The position numbers and the translations under genes were made by a program. Positions 29,201 to 37,404 of a stretch of DNA of 64,000 nucleotides are shown here, in pieces. Within the stretch, counting starts at the first letter, position 1. The number at the start of each line of letters is the position of its first letter. Under the pieces are notes generated by a model, which did no database searches, was not told the DNA's origin, and saw only the letters and a program-made list of their open reading frames with translations. The DNA lies in contig NZ_AVHW01000021.1 of assembly GCF_000449425.2 (NCBI RefSeq), positions 1 through 64,000 of the forward strand, written 5' to 3'. Source of the stretch: Clostridioides difficile CD160 (GTDB taxonomy: Bacteria; Bacillota; Clostridia; Peptostreptococcales; Peptostreptococcaceae).

Positions 29201-29687
29201 TAATTTGAAAATAATTTTTTTGTATGTTATCTATTTGCGAATCTATTTTTATCCACCTTTTTGTTACCGTATCATAGTATTCTACAATCCAGTGGTCTTC
29301 ATAAGGAAGCTCACTTTCAAAATAATTAGCAAAACCTGCTCTCATTCTAGCTTCAAAACCTCTATATCTTAGGAAGGATACAAGAAGTAAAGAGTAGTCT
29401 CTGCACATACCAACTAATCTCTGTTTTGGCTTTCTTGGAATAGTTAGTGAGTTAGAATCTATTTCAAATATTCTTTTTAACATTTGAGGAATTGTACGAA
29501 GTAATTCTTCATCGGCTTGTTGCCTATTAAAGGTTATACCATATAGTTTTCCTTGGTCTCCATGAATTACTAGGTTTTGGACTACTTTTAATAATTCTAC
29601 TGGAGTATTTGGTAAATTTTGATATTTATTTTCAAATATTCTAGGATTTGTAATAATACTTTGTTCTTTATAATTGTTTATTTTCAT
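26259..29687 (-). CDS. Transglutaminase-like domain fused to a UvrA2-type ABC ATPase
   Basis: This is a 1142-residue fusion. Residues about 60-200 form a transglutaminase/protease-like core with Cys95 (GMCRDYSLLLVSFLRYRG), His132 (EDHWIVEYY) and Asp149 (WIKIDS). After a linker, residues about 326-1142 are UvrA-like. The first Walker A is GVSGSGKSS at about 353-361 and the second is near 847-855. There are two LSGGE signatures (TLSGGELQRVRLSSQLG, GLSGGESQRIKLAKELG) and zinc-finger cysteines (CHDCNGLGF, CPNCQGLGK, CSECQGKRY). CPYC and CPHC lie only about 16 residues apart, so the UvrB-binding domain is missing, as in UvrA2 proteins linked to resistance to DNA-binding drugs. Its promoter resembles MerR-type promoters. 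Confidence 0.92.
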   Translation of the reverse strand: MKINNYKEQSIITNPRIFENKYQNLPNTPVELLKVVQNLVIHGDQGKLYGITFNRQQADEELLRTIPQMLKRIFEIDSNSLTIPRKPKQRLVGMCRDYSLLLVSFLRYRGFEARMRAGFANYFESELPYEDHWIVEYYDTVTKRWIKIDSQIDNIQKNYFQINFDTHDVRKIDGFLTGSEAWISCRQGHTHPDDFGYNKNWKGWHSIKGTLLHDFNNMIGLELLPWDLWTELSSKKYNQLTRAEKNLLDEMAEILSSGNIKIEDLNLLIEKLPEDYLTSIFSQLKMLGISETKELGNPLELEKKFKFTKAINKPIKNSLCHNKSSIYLKGGRQNNLKDVEVTIPKNQITVITGVSGSGKSSLAFDTIYEEGKRRYFENLSNGAKLSEHLQKPEFDLLQGLTPTIAIEQKKGSQNPRSTVGTLTSIWDYLRMLFVSIGKSYCPYCKIPLEKKNTTKNYCPHCQTIFSKINTSTFNANSHTGACHDCNGLGFTYQVNPQLIVKDPTISILDGATYYFGKLRGKKPNGNWMVGELYAIAKDKNIDLDMPWNELPRDFIDAILYGTGDKIYEFSFESRGRESKIKRPASGAINHIQRLFRESSSQNNALHQYMNKIPCHTCGGELLCIEARFTTIKGYRFPELTKMTIEQLWNWLCELPNQLQQNEIFLVNDILTELKIRVSYLLKVGLSYLSTDRTAPTLSGGELQRVRLSSQLGSELVGLTYILDEPSIGLHPRDHNLIIKTIEELRDNGNTVIVVEHDRDTILAADHIIDVGPNAGTKGGFIIAEGTTQEIIENPNSITGKYLSTSNKISSKNNVKPSKWLNLKGCHANNLKNIDIKIPLNCMCSITGVSGSGKSSLVFHSLLPALEEKLNQKSIPNKNYTELTGFDTIDDFILMDQTPIGKSSRSTPATYINIFDEIRSLFAKTSQAKQQLLDESHFSFNSKKGQCPNCQGLGKTKTILQYMADQWVTCSECQGKRYQKEILFVQYKGKTVADILDMEVTEAKSFFSDCPDIYRKLSLLDEVGLGYLKLGQNTLGLSGGESQRIKLAKELGTKTKKRMLYILDEPTTGLHFKDIENLLITFKKLVNEQHSLLIIGHNTEVICASDWVIDIGPDSGTNGGEIVASGTPDEIRINPNSITGHFI

Positions 29688-29710
29688 TTATTCTTCACCT
29701 CTCTGAATGC

Positions 29711-29741
29711 ATAATATACCCTAACATGGTGTTAGATTCAA
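29711..29741 (-). promoter_or_regulatory. MerR-type promoter with dyad operator upstream of the transglutaminase-UvrA gene
   Basis: On the minus strand TTGAAT (29741-29736) and TATTAT (29716-29711) are separated by 19 bases, the over-long spacing typical of MerR-controlled promoters. The spacer contains the perfect dyad CTAACA-CCA-TGTTAG (29735-29721). The start codon lies about 24 bases downstream behind AGAGGTGA. An alternative -10 TATATT at 17 bases would make it a plain sigma-A promoter. Confidence 0.6.
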
Positions 29742-29876
29742 GGGAAATTTAAATTTTTCTCGGGATTGTTTTAATTCATGATAACATTAAATTTTTAATG
29801 AAATAATAAATAATACTTAGTTTAGGTGTTAAAATTTAAAAATAAATAAAAAAATAATATAATGATGAATTGTAAT

Positions 29877-29902
29877 ACAAATATAGTTTGTGTTATATTT
29901 GT
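29877..29902 (+). promoter_or_regulatory. Possible operator dyad upstream of the acetyltransferase gene
   Basis: ACAAATATA (29877-29885) and TATATTTGT (29894-29902) form a 9-bp inverted repeat with an 8-base centre, about 70 bases before the start codon. No regulator can be named. Confidence 0.3.
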
Positions 29903-29968
29903 TGTAATGAGTATAAGTTGTATTTACAGTTTGTTAAAATTTGCAATGGGATATTGTAGGAGGCTGAG

Positions 29969-30550
29969 ATGACAGAACGTGAAAAGATGTTAGCAGGAGA
30001 GTTATATGATTGTGGAGATAAGGAATTGTTATATCAATGGCATAAGGCAAAAGATTTGACTAGAGAGTATAATAATTTGAAATCAGATGACAAGATTAAT
30101 AAAGAACGTATTTTAACTGAGCTCTTAGGTAAAAGAGGGGAGAATATATGGATTACGGCACCTTTTTATGTTGACTATGGAAATAACATTTATTTTGGAA
30201 ACAATTGTGAAGTGAATATGAATTGTACCTTTTTAGATGATAATGAAATAATAGTAGGTGATAATGCCCTAATTGCACCTAATGTGCAAATATATACAGC
30301 TTTTCATCCAACAAATGCTAAAGATAGATTTGGAGAAAAAACTGATGATGGATTTAAGTTTTGTAAAACTATAACAGCTCCAGTTAAAATTGGGAATGAT
30401 GTTTGGATTGGTGGAGGAAGTATTATTTTACCAGGTGTAACAATAGGAGATAATGTAACTATTGGTGCAGGAAGTGTTGTGACAAAATCAATATCATCTA
30501 ATACTATAGCTTACGGTAATCCTTGTCATGTTATTAGAGAAAATAAGTGA
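29969..30550 (+). CDS. Maltose/galactoside O-acetyltransferase family protein
   Basis: This 193-residue left-handed beta-helix acetyltransferase uses acetyl-CoA to acetylate a sugar hydroxyl. The N-terminal maltose-acetyltransferase segment is MTEREKMLAGELYDCGDKEL. Hexapeptide repeats follow (IYFGNNCEVNMNCTFLDDNEIIVGDNALIAPNVQIYTAFHP with catalytic His, then VKIGNDVWIGGGSIILPGVTIGDNVTIGAGSVVTKSI). It begins behind TAGGAGGCTG and is monocistronic. The natural acceptor is unknown. Confidence 0.93.
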   Translation: MTEREKMLAGELYDCGDKELLYQWHKAKDLTREYNNLKSDDKINKERILTELLGKRGENIWITAPFYVDYGNNIYFGNNCEVNMNCTFLDDNEIIVGDNALIAPNVQIYTAFHPTNAKDRFGEKTDDGFKFCKTITAPVKIGNDVWIGGGSIILPGVTIGDNVTIGAGSVVTKSISSNTIAYGNPCHVIRENK

Positions 30551-30601
30551 GAACTATTGTAATATATTTATTCATGAAATATCGAAGACATTATTAAAAT
30601 A

Positions 30602-30638
30602 AAGAGCTATCTCAAAATTAGGGGTAGTTTTTTTTATT
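30602..30638 (+). terminator. Terminator after the acetyltransferase gene
   Basis: GAGCTATCTC pairs with GGGGTAGTTT, including several G-U pairs, across an AAAATTA loop, and runs into eight T. Confidence 0.65.
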
Positions 30639-30737
30639 AATAGATATTAGCCATTGTATTTATTCCATTTACTATATTTATGCACATAAAGAATTATATC
30701 TCATATGATTGATTAATAAAGATATTATTTATGAATT

Positions 30738-30792
30738 ATTAACATAATGTTAATATGGAATTCTTGAATATTAAGAAATAGGGTACTATAAT
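30738..30792 (+). promoter_or_regulatory. Promoter of the EAL-domain gene with upstream palindrome
   Basis: TTGAAT (30764-30769), a 17-base spacer and a perfect TATAAT (30787-30792) form a strong sigma-A promoter. Ten bases upstream is the perfect palindrome ATTAACAT-A-ATGTTAAT (30738-30754), a candidate regulator site. The implied 5' leader is about 80 bases. Confidence 0.75.
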
Positions 30793-30876
30793 ATAGTGTG
30801 AATAGATTCTTAGTAACGAAATTTGTAGGTGCTAATATACATTTAAAAAATAGATTTATAACCTGGAGGACAAAAA

Positions 30877-33120
30877 ATGAAATTATCAAGGTATAAGAAA
30901 AATAGTTTAGTTTTGTCTATAATCTTATATTCACTTATTATTTCAATCCTTGTAATTATTATTTTCAGTACCATAAAACTGCACAATATATCTAATAAAC
31001 AAACTAAAAGCTATTTAAAGGATGTATCTACACAAATTGTAATGAATGTTGATTCTAAAATAAAATTTATCTTATCTGATTTAAGAATAATGGCAGATTT
31101 TATTAAACAATATGAGGGTGATAGTCGATATGAGTACTTATCTAAAAGAAAGACTAGTTATAAGTATTATGACATTGGAATAATTGATTTAGAAGGTAAG
31201 GCAGAGTTTTTAAGTGGAAAAAAACTTGACTTGAAGGATACTGTTTCATATAAAAAAGGAATAGAAGGTAAAGAATACTCAGAAGTAATAGAGTCTTTAG
31301 GGGTTGTTCTCTATACTGTGCCTATATTTGATGATAAGCATGAGATTTCTAGCCTTTTAATAGGTGTCTCTGATAAAGAAAGTATGAATGATATTCTTAA
31401 AATAGATAATTTTAATGGAAAAGGAACTATTGAAATTATTAATAGACAGGGAAGCCCTCTTTTTATAGGCAAAAACAGTGAATTAATAAAAGACCTTAGT
31501 TACAAATATAAAGATTCAATAAATGAGCCTTGGGCTCAAAAGATGCTTAATGATTTTGAAAATGAAAAGTCAGGAGATATTATAATAACATCATCAAAAG
31601 ATATAAAATGTTTATTAACTTATTATCCAATTACAAAAGGTCTAAATGATTGGTATTTTGTTCTTATAGTGCCTGAAGAAGCTGTACTTGGTGAACTTAA
31701 TAAGCTAAACTCTTTTACAATAATAATGACGTTTATAGTTACATGTATTATTGGAATTATAACATGGCTTTTATATACTATAAGAAAAAAATATGTAAAT
31801 CAAATAGAAAATATTGCATATTTAGATAATATAACAAATGGTATTAACCAAACCAAATTTAGTATGTTAGTAAAACCCTTAATTTCAGAATCGCCAGATA
31901 GCACCTATATGATGATAGCGATAAATATAAAGGAGTTTAAGTTAATAAATGATTGCTTTGGTAGTGATAAAGGAAATATGACACTCAAACATATTTATAA
32001 TGTTTTATCTAAAAATATTACTAAAAATGAAGAATTTGTATGTCGTCATGATGCAGACCTTTTCTATTTGTTTATTAAAAATAGACCAGTGTTAGAAGTT
32101 TTAGAGTTATTGTATAAAATAGAAGCTGATATAAATTATTTTAATGAGAGTAGAGAAAATCCGTACTTTTTAAGAATATCAGCAGGTATTTACACTATTG
32201 AAAATCGTAATGAAGATTTAATCACAATACAAGACTATGCAAATACAGCAAGAAAAAGCTTCAATAAAGCTCATCAAAGTGATTTTTCTTTTTATAGTGA
32301 TATAGAAAGAAAGCGATTAATATCTGAGAAGGAAATTTCAAATTTAATGGAAAAAGCCCTTGAAGATAAAGACTTTTTTATATGTTTACAACCAAAAATT
32401 GATATAAAAAATGGTAAAATCAGTGGAGCAGAGTCTCTTGTGCGTTGGAGAAATTCAGAAAAAGGTATAATTTATCCAAGTGATTTTATTCCTCTTTTTG
32501 AAAAAAGTGGATTTATATGTAAATTAGACTTATATATACTTGAAGAGACATGCAAATTGATTTCTAAATGGATAAAAGAAGGTAAAGAAGTATTGAGAAT
32601 TTCTGTTAATGTATCAAGACAATATTTAAATGATAAGTCTTTTTTAGAAAAATATGAACTTATATGTAATAAATATAATGTACCAACATATCTGATAGAT
32701 TTAGAGCTTACAGAATCTATCTTCTTAGAAAATCCAGAAGCTATAGATGTAATAAATGATATTCATTCTAAGGGATTTAAGTGCTCTATAGATGATTTTG
32801 GATTTGGATACTCATCATTAGGGATATTAAAAGATTTTAAAGTTGATATAATTAAATTGGACCGTTCATTCTTTGTCAGCAAAAATAATATAGGCCGTGG
32901 TAAGGTAGTTATTGAGTCTATTATTGAACTTGGCAAAAGACTTGGTATGAAGATAATTGCTGAAGGAATTGAAGAGTTAGAACAAGTTGAGTTTCTAAAA
33001 AGTATAGGATGTGATTATATTCAAGGTTATGTTTTCTCTAAACCACTATTAATATCTGAATTTGAAGAGTTCACATATGCTGATAATAAAATAAAAAGTT
33101 TAAAAATATCGAATGATTAA
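30877..33120 (+). CDS. Membrane c-di-GMP phosphodiesterase: sensor, degenerate GGDEF and EAL
   Basis: This 747-residue signalling protein has a transmembrane helix (about 13-35), an extracytoplasmic Cache-like sensor (about 40-275), a second helix (about 279-301), then GGDEF and EAL domains. The GGDEF motif is replaced by RHDADLF (His391), so cyclase activity is unlikely. The EAL domain reads ESL (Glu519) but keeps the rest of the catalytic set: VNVSRQYL, LELTES, DDFGFGYSS (Asp639-Asp640), IKLDRSF, AEGIEE and QGYVFSKPL. It probably hydrolyses c-di-GMP in response to an external ligand. In C. difficile this affects motility and surface adhesion. It is monocistronic. Confidence 0.93.
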   Translation: MKLSRYKKNSLVLSIILYSLIISILVIIIFSTIKLHNISNKQTKSYLKDVSTQIVMNVDSKIKFILSDLRIMADFIKQYEGDSRYEYLSKRKTSYKYYDIGIIDLEGKAEFLSGKKLDLKDTVSYKKGIEGKEYSEVIESLGVVLYTVPIFDDKHEISSLLIGVSDKESMNDILKIDNFNGKGTIEIINRQGSPLFIGKNSELIKDLSYKYKDSINEPWAQKMLNDFENEKSGDIIITSSKDIKCLLTYYPITKGLNDWYFVLIVPEEAVLGELNKLNSFTIIMTFIVTCIIGIITWLLYTIRKKYVNQIENIAYLDNITNGINQTKFSMLVKPLISESPDSTYMMIAINIKEFKLINDCFGSDKGNMTLKHIYNVLSKNITKNEEFVCRHDADLFYLFIKNRPVLEVLELLYKIEADINYFNESRENPYFLRISAGIYTIENRNEDLITIQDYANTARKSFNKAHQSDFSFYSDIERKRLISEKEISNLMEKALEDKDFFICLQPKIDIKNGKISGAESLVRWRNSEKGIIYPSDFIPLFEKSGFICKLDLYILEETCKLISKWIKEGKEVLRISVNVSRQYLNDKSFLEKYELICNKYNVPTYLIDLELTESIFLENPEAIDVINDIHSKGFKCSIDDFGFGYSSLGILKDFKVDIIKLDRSFFVSKNNIGRGKVVIESIIELGKRLGMKIIAEGIEELEQVEFLKSIGCDYIQGYVFSKPLLISEFEEFTYADNKIKSLKISND

Positions 33121-33139
33121 ATATCTAAAAGAAAAATCT

Positions 33140-33178
33140 AAGCAGGTTATATGATTGAAAATATAACCTGCTTTTTTT
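33140..33178 (+). terminator. Terminator after the EAL-domain gene
   Basis: AGCAGGTTATAT pairs with ATATAACCTGCT across GATTGAAA, then seven T. Confidence 0.93.
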
Positions 33179-33381
33179 ATTTGTATATTTAATAAAAAAG
33201 AAAGCTACAGATTTTGTAAAAACAATTTTCAAATGTTGTAAGTTGTCGTTAAAGCTTTATTGTATTATTCTGAATATATAGAAAGTCAGTTCCTATTTTC
33301 AGACATAAAGAAAGTAAAATATACATAATAATATAAAATTTGCTGTTTTTATAACTCTAATTATTTTGAAAGGAGGAAAGT

Positions 33382-35031
33382 ATGATAAGTGGAAGAATGT
33401 TACTCATTATGAATTTTCTAAAAGATAAAAGTAAGACAAGTTACCGGGAAATTAGTCAACAGTTAAGCATAGAAGAAAGAAAAGTTAGATATGACATAGA
33501 CAATCTAAATGTTCTTTTGCAATCATTAAATAAACCACTAATACAAAGGATGAATAAAGGTTCATTAATTATTCCAAGTGATTTCCAAGTAGTATATATA
33601 GACAATAATGACTATGTATTTTCCTTAACTGAAAGAGTATCTATTATGAAGATTATATCAATGTTTAAAATAGATAAGTTAAACTTAGAAAAATTGAGCA
33701 AAGAGTTTAAAGTTTCTAGAAGTTCGATTAAAAATGACCTTAATGTTTTATCAAATGAACTCGAGAGAAATCAAATAACTATTACTTATGATAAAGTTTT
33801 CAAAATAAATGGAGATGAAGATACTATATATAAACAAAGGTTAAACATATTAAAATTATATTCTTACCTTTTTGGTAAAGAAAAATCTGATTTGAGTGTG
33901 TTTGAGAAGTATATAGTGAAGGTAATCGAAAAAATATTCAAAGGACTTTCCTTGAATGATATATATAATTGGTCTACAGATTTACTTTTACAAATGGGCT
34001 GGACTCTAAATGATGAGTCTTTTACATGGTATGTATCAAATATTTTTCTTTTTACATGGTACATACATTCAGATGAAAAACATCCTTTAGAATCTTCTTC
34101 ATTGAGTGAACCATATTTTGAGAATAAATTTGACCAAGAATTTGAACAAATCATTCAAAAGAAGTTAACTAAAGAACAGATTTTATTGTTAAATAGTTTT
34201 GTATTTTTTACAAATAAGTATGCAAGTTTAAATGAAGATATGGATTTAATTAGTACAGAGATAATAGTTCAGGATTTAATTTATAATATGTCTGAAATAC
34301 TGAACATTGATTTTAAAGAAGATATGATTCTTTATAAAGGTCTACTTAATCATATCGCTCCATTGATAGAGAGAATCAAACAAAATATACAGATTTATGA
34401 AGAGTTATTCCATGTAATACCAGATAAATATCAATATGTACTTGAAGCTACCAAAACTTCTGTACAAAAAAATAGGATGTTAAATCAAATAAAGAATGAA
34501 AATGAAATAATACTTCTAGCAATACATTTTTTAGGAAGTGTACAAAGAAACGAAAGTAACAATTATAAAAATATATTATTAGTTTGTGGATTTGGGTATG
34601 GTGTAATTGCTATATTAAAAGATACTTTAATAAATGACTATCAGATAAATATAGTAGATAGCATTCCATCATACAAATTACAAGATTACAAAGACTGGGA
34701 AAATATAGATTTTATCGTAACAACATCAAAAATAGTAGTAGACTTACCTAAAACAATTATTGAGATTAATCCTTTTTTACAAGAAAACGATTATTTAAAA
34801 CTTGAAGAAAAAGGAATAAAAAGAAAGAATGTCTTGACCAATTACATATCAATTAAAAAGAGATTAGATTTTTTAGAAGAAGATGCTCAAAAAAGAGTAC
34901 TGAATATTATATGGCAAGAACTAGGATATAGTGATGAGAGAATGCTATCTAGACAGCTTAAACTAAGTGATTTAATAGGTATTGATACAATAAGCGTGAT
35001 TGATAAAGAAATAAAATGGAAGATGCTGTGA
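33382..35031 (+). CDS. PRD-containing PTS operon regulator (MtlR/LicR-like), lacking its EIIA domain in frame
   Basis: This 549-residue regulator probably activates the downstream PTS operon. Its N-terminus has two helix-turn-helix segments (YREISQQLSIEERKVRYDIDNL and LSKEFKVSRSSIKNDLNVLS). PTS-regulation domains follow through about residue 385, then an EIIB-like domain with Cys402 (LLVCGFGYGV). It ends ..DKEIKWKML-stop. Family members normally continue into an EIIA domain. That domain is present but in the -1 frame from 35016, overlapping by 16 bases. Joining the frames at the tryptophan gives IKWEDAVKIS, the expected family junction. Regulation by phosphorylation at PRD, EIIB and EIIA sites is inferred. 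Confidence 0.9.
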   Translation: MISGRMLLIMNFLKDKSKTSYREISQQLSIEERKVRYDIDNLNVLLQSLNKPLIQRMNKGSLIIPSDFQVVYIDNNDYVFSLTERVSIMKIISMFKIDKLNLEKLSKEFKVSRSSIKNDLNVLSNELERNQITITYDKVFKINGDEDTIYKQRLNILKLYSYLFGKEKSDLSVFEKYIVKVIEKIFKGLSLNDIYNWSTDLLLQMGWTLNDESFTWYVSNIFLFTWYIHSDEKHPLESSSLSEPYFENKFDQEFEQIIQKKLTKEQILLLNSFVFFTNKYASLNEDMDLISTEIIVQDLIYNMSEILNIDFKEDMILYKGLLNHIAPLIERIKQNIQIYEELFHVIPDKYQYVLEATKTSVQKNRMLNQIKNENEIILLAIHFLGSVQRNESNNYKNILLVCGFGYGVIAILKDTLINDYQINIVDSIPSYKLQDYKDWENIDFIVTTSKIVVDLPKTIIEINPFLQENDYLKLEEKGIKRKNVLTNYISIKKRLDFLEEDAQKRVLNIIWQELGYSDERMLSRQLKLSDLIGIDTISVIDKEIKWKML

Positions 35032-35411
35032 AAATTAGTTCAAATATACTTGCTGATTGTGATTTTGTGTCAGCACAATATGCTGATAATATTATAGATA
35101 TTCTAAATAATGTAGGTTTCTATGCTGTAAAGGATGACGAATTTGCTTTGTTACATGGTAATGATAGTTCATTGGTCAAAGTAAGTTCAATAAGTTTATT
35201 AATATGCAAAGAAGCAGTCAAATTTGGAGATAAGAAAGTTAAAATCATATTTTGTCTAGCAAGTAGAGATAAAAAAGAGCAAATTCCTGCAATAATTAAT
35301 TTAACTAAAATGGTTTATAAGACCAATTTTATTACTATGTTAGAAAGTGTAAAGACAAAAGAAGAAGCAGAATGTTTAATTCATAAATATGAGAAGGAGG
35401 TCACTGAATGA
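35016..35411 (+). CDS. EIIA (fructose/mannitol-type) domain protein, detached from the PRD regulator
   Basis: This 131-residue protein resembles PTS EIIA type 2 domains (AVKISSNILADCDFVSAQYADNIIDILNNVGFYAV.. then FALLHGN), with His47 in the place of the phosphorylated histidine. It follows the regulator in the -1 frame with a 16-base overlap, and its sequence continues the regulator fold. It therefore most likely acts as the regulator's sensory EIIA domain in trans, or by frameshift in cis. ALLHG in place of the usual ALPHA marks a regulatory rather than transport EIIA. It overlaps the next gene by 4 bases. Confidence 0.8.
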   Translation: MEDAVKISSNILADCDFVSAQYADNIIDILNNVGFYAVKDDEFALLHGNDSSLVKVSSISLLICKEAVKFGDKKVKIIFCLASRDKKEQIPAIINLTKMVYKTNFITMLESVKTKEEAECLIHKYEKEVTE

Positions 35412-35860
35412 GCAAATTAGTCAATGTAAAATGTTCATTTGAGATGAAAGCAACTTCAAAAGAAGAGGCTATTATATCATTAGTAGATGTAGTATCAAAA
35501 GAGGGTTATCTGAAAGAAAAGAATCAATTCTTAGAAGATGTTTTAAAGAGAGAAGAAACACTGTCAACCTATATTGGGCATGGTATAGGCCTTCCTCACA
35601 GTCAAAGTATTGGAGTTAAGGATTCTTGTATTACAATTGGAAAACTTGATACATCTATTGAATGGACAGAAGAAGGTGAAAAGGTAGATTTAATATTTTT
35701 AATATCTGTGGCAAAAGACAATGAAAATAATCTTCATCTAAAGATTTTATCAAAGCTTGCACGTTTGTTAATGCATGAAAGTTTTAGAAATCAAATTAGA
35801 GAGTCAGACGAACAAACAGTCTATAATCTTATAAAAGAAAAAATAGGGGAGGAAGATTAG
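35408..35860 (+). CDS. PTS system fructose-family EIIA component
   Basis: This 150-residue cytoplasmic phosphocarrier transfers phosphate from HPr to EIIB. The active site is His64 in YIGHGIGLPHSQS, followed by the type 2 EIIA core (CITIGKLDTSIEWTEEGEKVDLIFLISV). It is the first transport component of an operon with EIIC and EIIB as separate proteins. An AAGGAGG overlaps the end of the preceding gene. Confidence 0.93.
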   Translation: MSKLVNVKCSFEMKATSKEEAIISLVDVVSKEGYLKEKNQFLEDVLKREETLSTYIGHGIGLPHSQSIGVKDSCITIGKLDTSIEWTEEGEKVDLIFLISVAKDNENNLHLKILSKLARLLMHESFRNQIRESDEQTVYNLIKEKIGEED

Positions 35861-35861
35861 A

Positions 35862-36917
35862 ATGAGGATTTTAAAGTTTTTACAAAAACATCTTATGACA
35901 GCAACTTCATATATGATTCCATTTGTAGTTGCTGGAGGTATATTATTTGCTCTATCAGTAACTCTAAGTGGACAAGCTGCTGTTCCTGAAACTGGATGGC
36001 TAGCTAAACTTAATCAAATTGGAGCTGCTGGTCTAGCTTTGTTTATTCCAATATTGGGTGGTTATATAGCATTTAGTATGGCAGATAAGCCAGGGTTAGC
36101 TCCAGGTATGATAGGTGCATATTTAGCAAAAGAAGTAAATGCTGGTTTTATAGGTGGTATCATAGCAGGATTTATAGCAGGATTTGTTGTTTTGCAATTA
36201 AAGAAAATTAAATTGGCACCTACAATGAGAACTTTAGGTTCAATATTCATTTATCCTTTGCTTGGAACATTGATTACAGGTGGTATAATTGTATTTTTAA
36301 TTGGAGAACCTATAGCTTCTTTTATGACATGGATGACTAATTGGTTGAATGGAATGTCTGGTGTTTCTAAAATACCTTTAGGTGGTATCCTAGGAGGAAT
36401 GATAGCTTCTGATATGGGCGGTCCTATAAATAAAGTAGCTGCGACTTTTGCCCAAACTCAAGTTGATACACTTCCATATTTAATGGGAGGAGTTGGTGTT
36501 GCAATTTGTATACCTCCAATTGGATTAGGGTTAGCTACATTATTGTTCCCAAAAAAATTTAGTAAAGAGGAAAGAGACTCAGGAAAAGCCTCTCTATTAA
36601 TGGGATGTGTTGGAATTACAGAAGGAGCGATTCCATTTGCAACAGCAGACCCTGTTAGAGTAATTCCATGTATTATGGCTGGGTCGATTATAGGAAACAT
36701 TATGGCCTTTTTATTGGGGTGTTTAAATCATGCACCTTGGGGAGGTCTGATAGTATTACCAGTTGTTGATAATAGATTGGGATATATTGCATCAGTCATA
36801 ACTGGAGCAATAGTCGTTGCAGTATTAATGAAATTAGTAAAGAAGGATGTAAAAGAAGACGAAGAAATTGAAGAAGATATAGACGATTCTATTGAACTAG
36901 TATTTGAAGAATTATAG
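35862..36917 (+). CDS. PTS system fructose-family EIIC permease
   Basis: This 351-residue polytopic membrane channel of the fructose/mannitol EIIC family has many hydrophobic segments. It shows GGILFALSVTL, IPILGGYIAFSMADKPGLAPGMIG, SDMGGPINKVA and GITEGAIPFATADPVRVIP, all family signatures. It begins two bases after EIIA and ends with a short acidic tail. The EIIB partner is the next gene. The imported sugar is not fixed by sequence; the GatZ-like neighbour hints at tagatose, galactitol or a related ketose. Confidence 0.93.
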   Translation: MRILKFLQKHLMTATSYMIPFVVAGGILFALSVTLSGQAAVPETGWLAKLNQIGAAGLALFIPILGGYIAFSMADKPGLAPGMIGAYLAKEVNAGFIGGIIAGFIAGFVVLQLKKIKLAPTMRTLGSIFIYPLLGTLITGGIIVFLIGEPIASFMTWMTNWLNGMSGVSKIPLGGILGGMIASDMGGPINKVAATFAQTQVDTLPYLMGGVGVAICIPPIGLGLATLLFPKKFSKEERDSGKASLLMGCVGITEGAIPFATADPVRVIPCIMAGSIIGNIMAFLLGCLNHAPWGGLIVLPVVDNRLGYIASVITGAIVVAVLMKLVKKDVKEDEEIEEDIDDSIELVFEEL

Positions 36918-37004
36918 ATATATAGATATAAATACTGTTAATTTATATGAAAACCTATTATAAAAATAATCATACAAAATTCTAATTTTAAAGGAGATAA
37001 GAAT

Positions 37005-37313
37005 ATGAAAATTGTAGCAGTAACATCTTGCCCTAGTGGAGTAGCACATACTTATATGTCAGCTGAATCACTTGAATTATCAGCAAAAAAATTTGGTATA
37101 GAAATAAAGGTTGAGACTCAGGGGAGTTCTGGAATAGACAATGAGTTGTTACCTAAAGAGATTGAAGAAGCAGCCTGTGTAATACTAACTAATGATGTTG
37201 AAATTAGAAATATGGATAGATTTAAAGGAAAAAAAGTTGTAAGAATGAGTGTTTCTGACATAATTAAAAAATCTGATGCATTAATTAAGAAAATAAAAGA
37301 TACTTTTCAATAA
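37005..37313 (+). CDS. PTS system fructose-family EIIB component
   Basis: This 102-residue EIIB has its phosphorylated Cys9 in the signature VTSCPSGVAHTYMSAESL. It also has the family KVETQGSSG motif. It takes phosphate from the EIIA at 35408 and passes it to the sugar during transport through EIIC. It stands 87 bases after EIIC with its own AAGGAG. Confidence 0.94.
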   Translation: MKIVAVTSCPSGVAHTYMSAESLELSAKKFGIEIKVETQGSSGIDNELLPKEIEEAACVILTNDVEIRNMDRFKGKKVVRMSVSDIIKKSDALIKKIKDTFQ

Positions 37314-37404
37314 AGTTTGATTTATTTTACATATAACATTAAGATGTATTTGATATTAATTCTATTAAATACATCTTAAAAATAGAATAAAAGGAGATAT
37401 AGTC

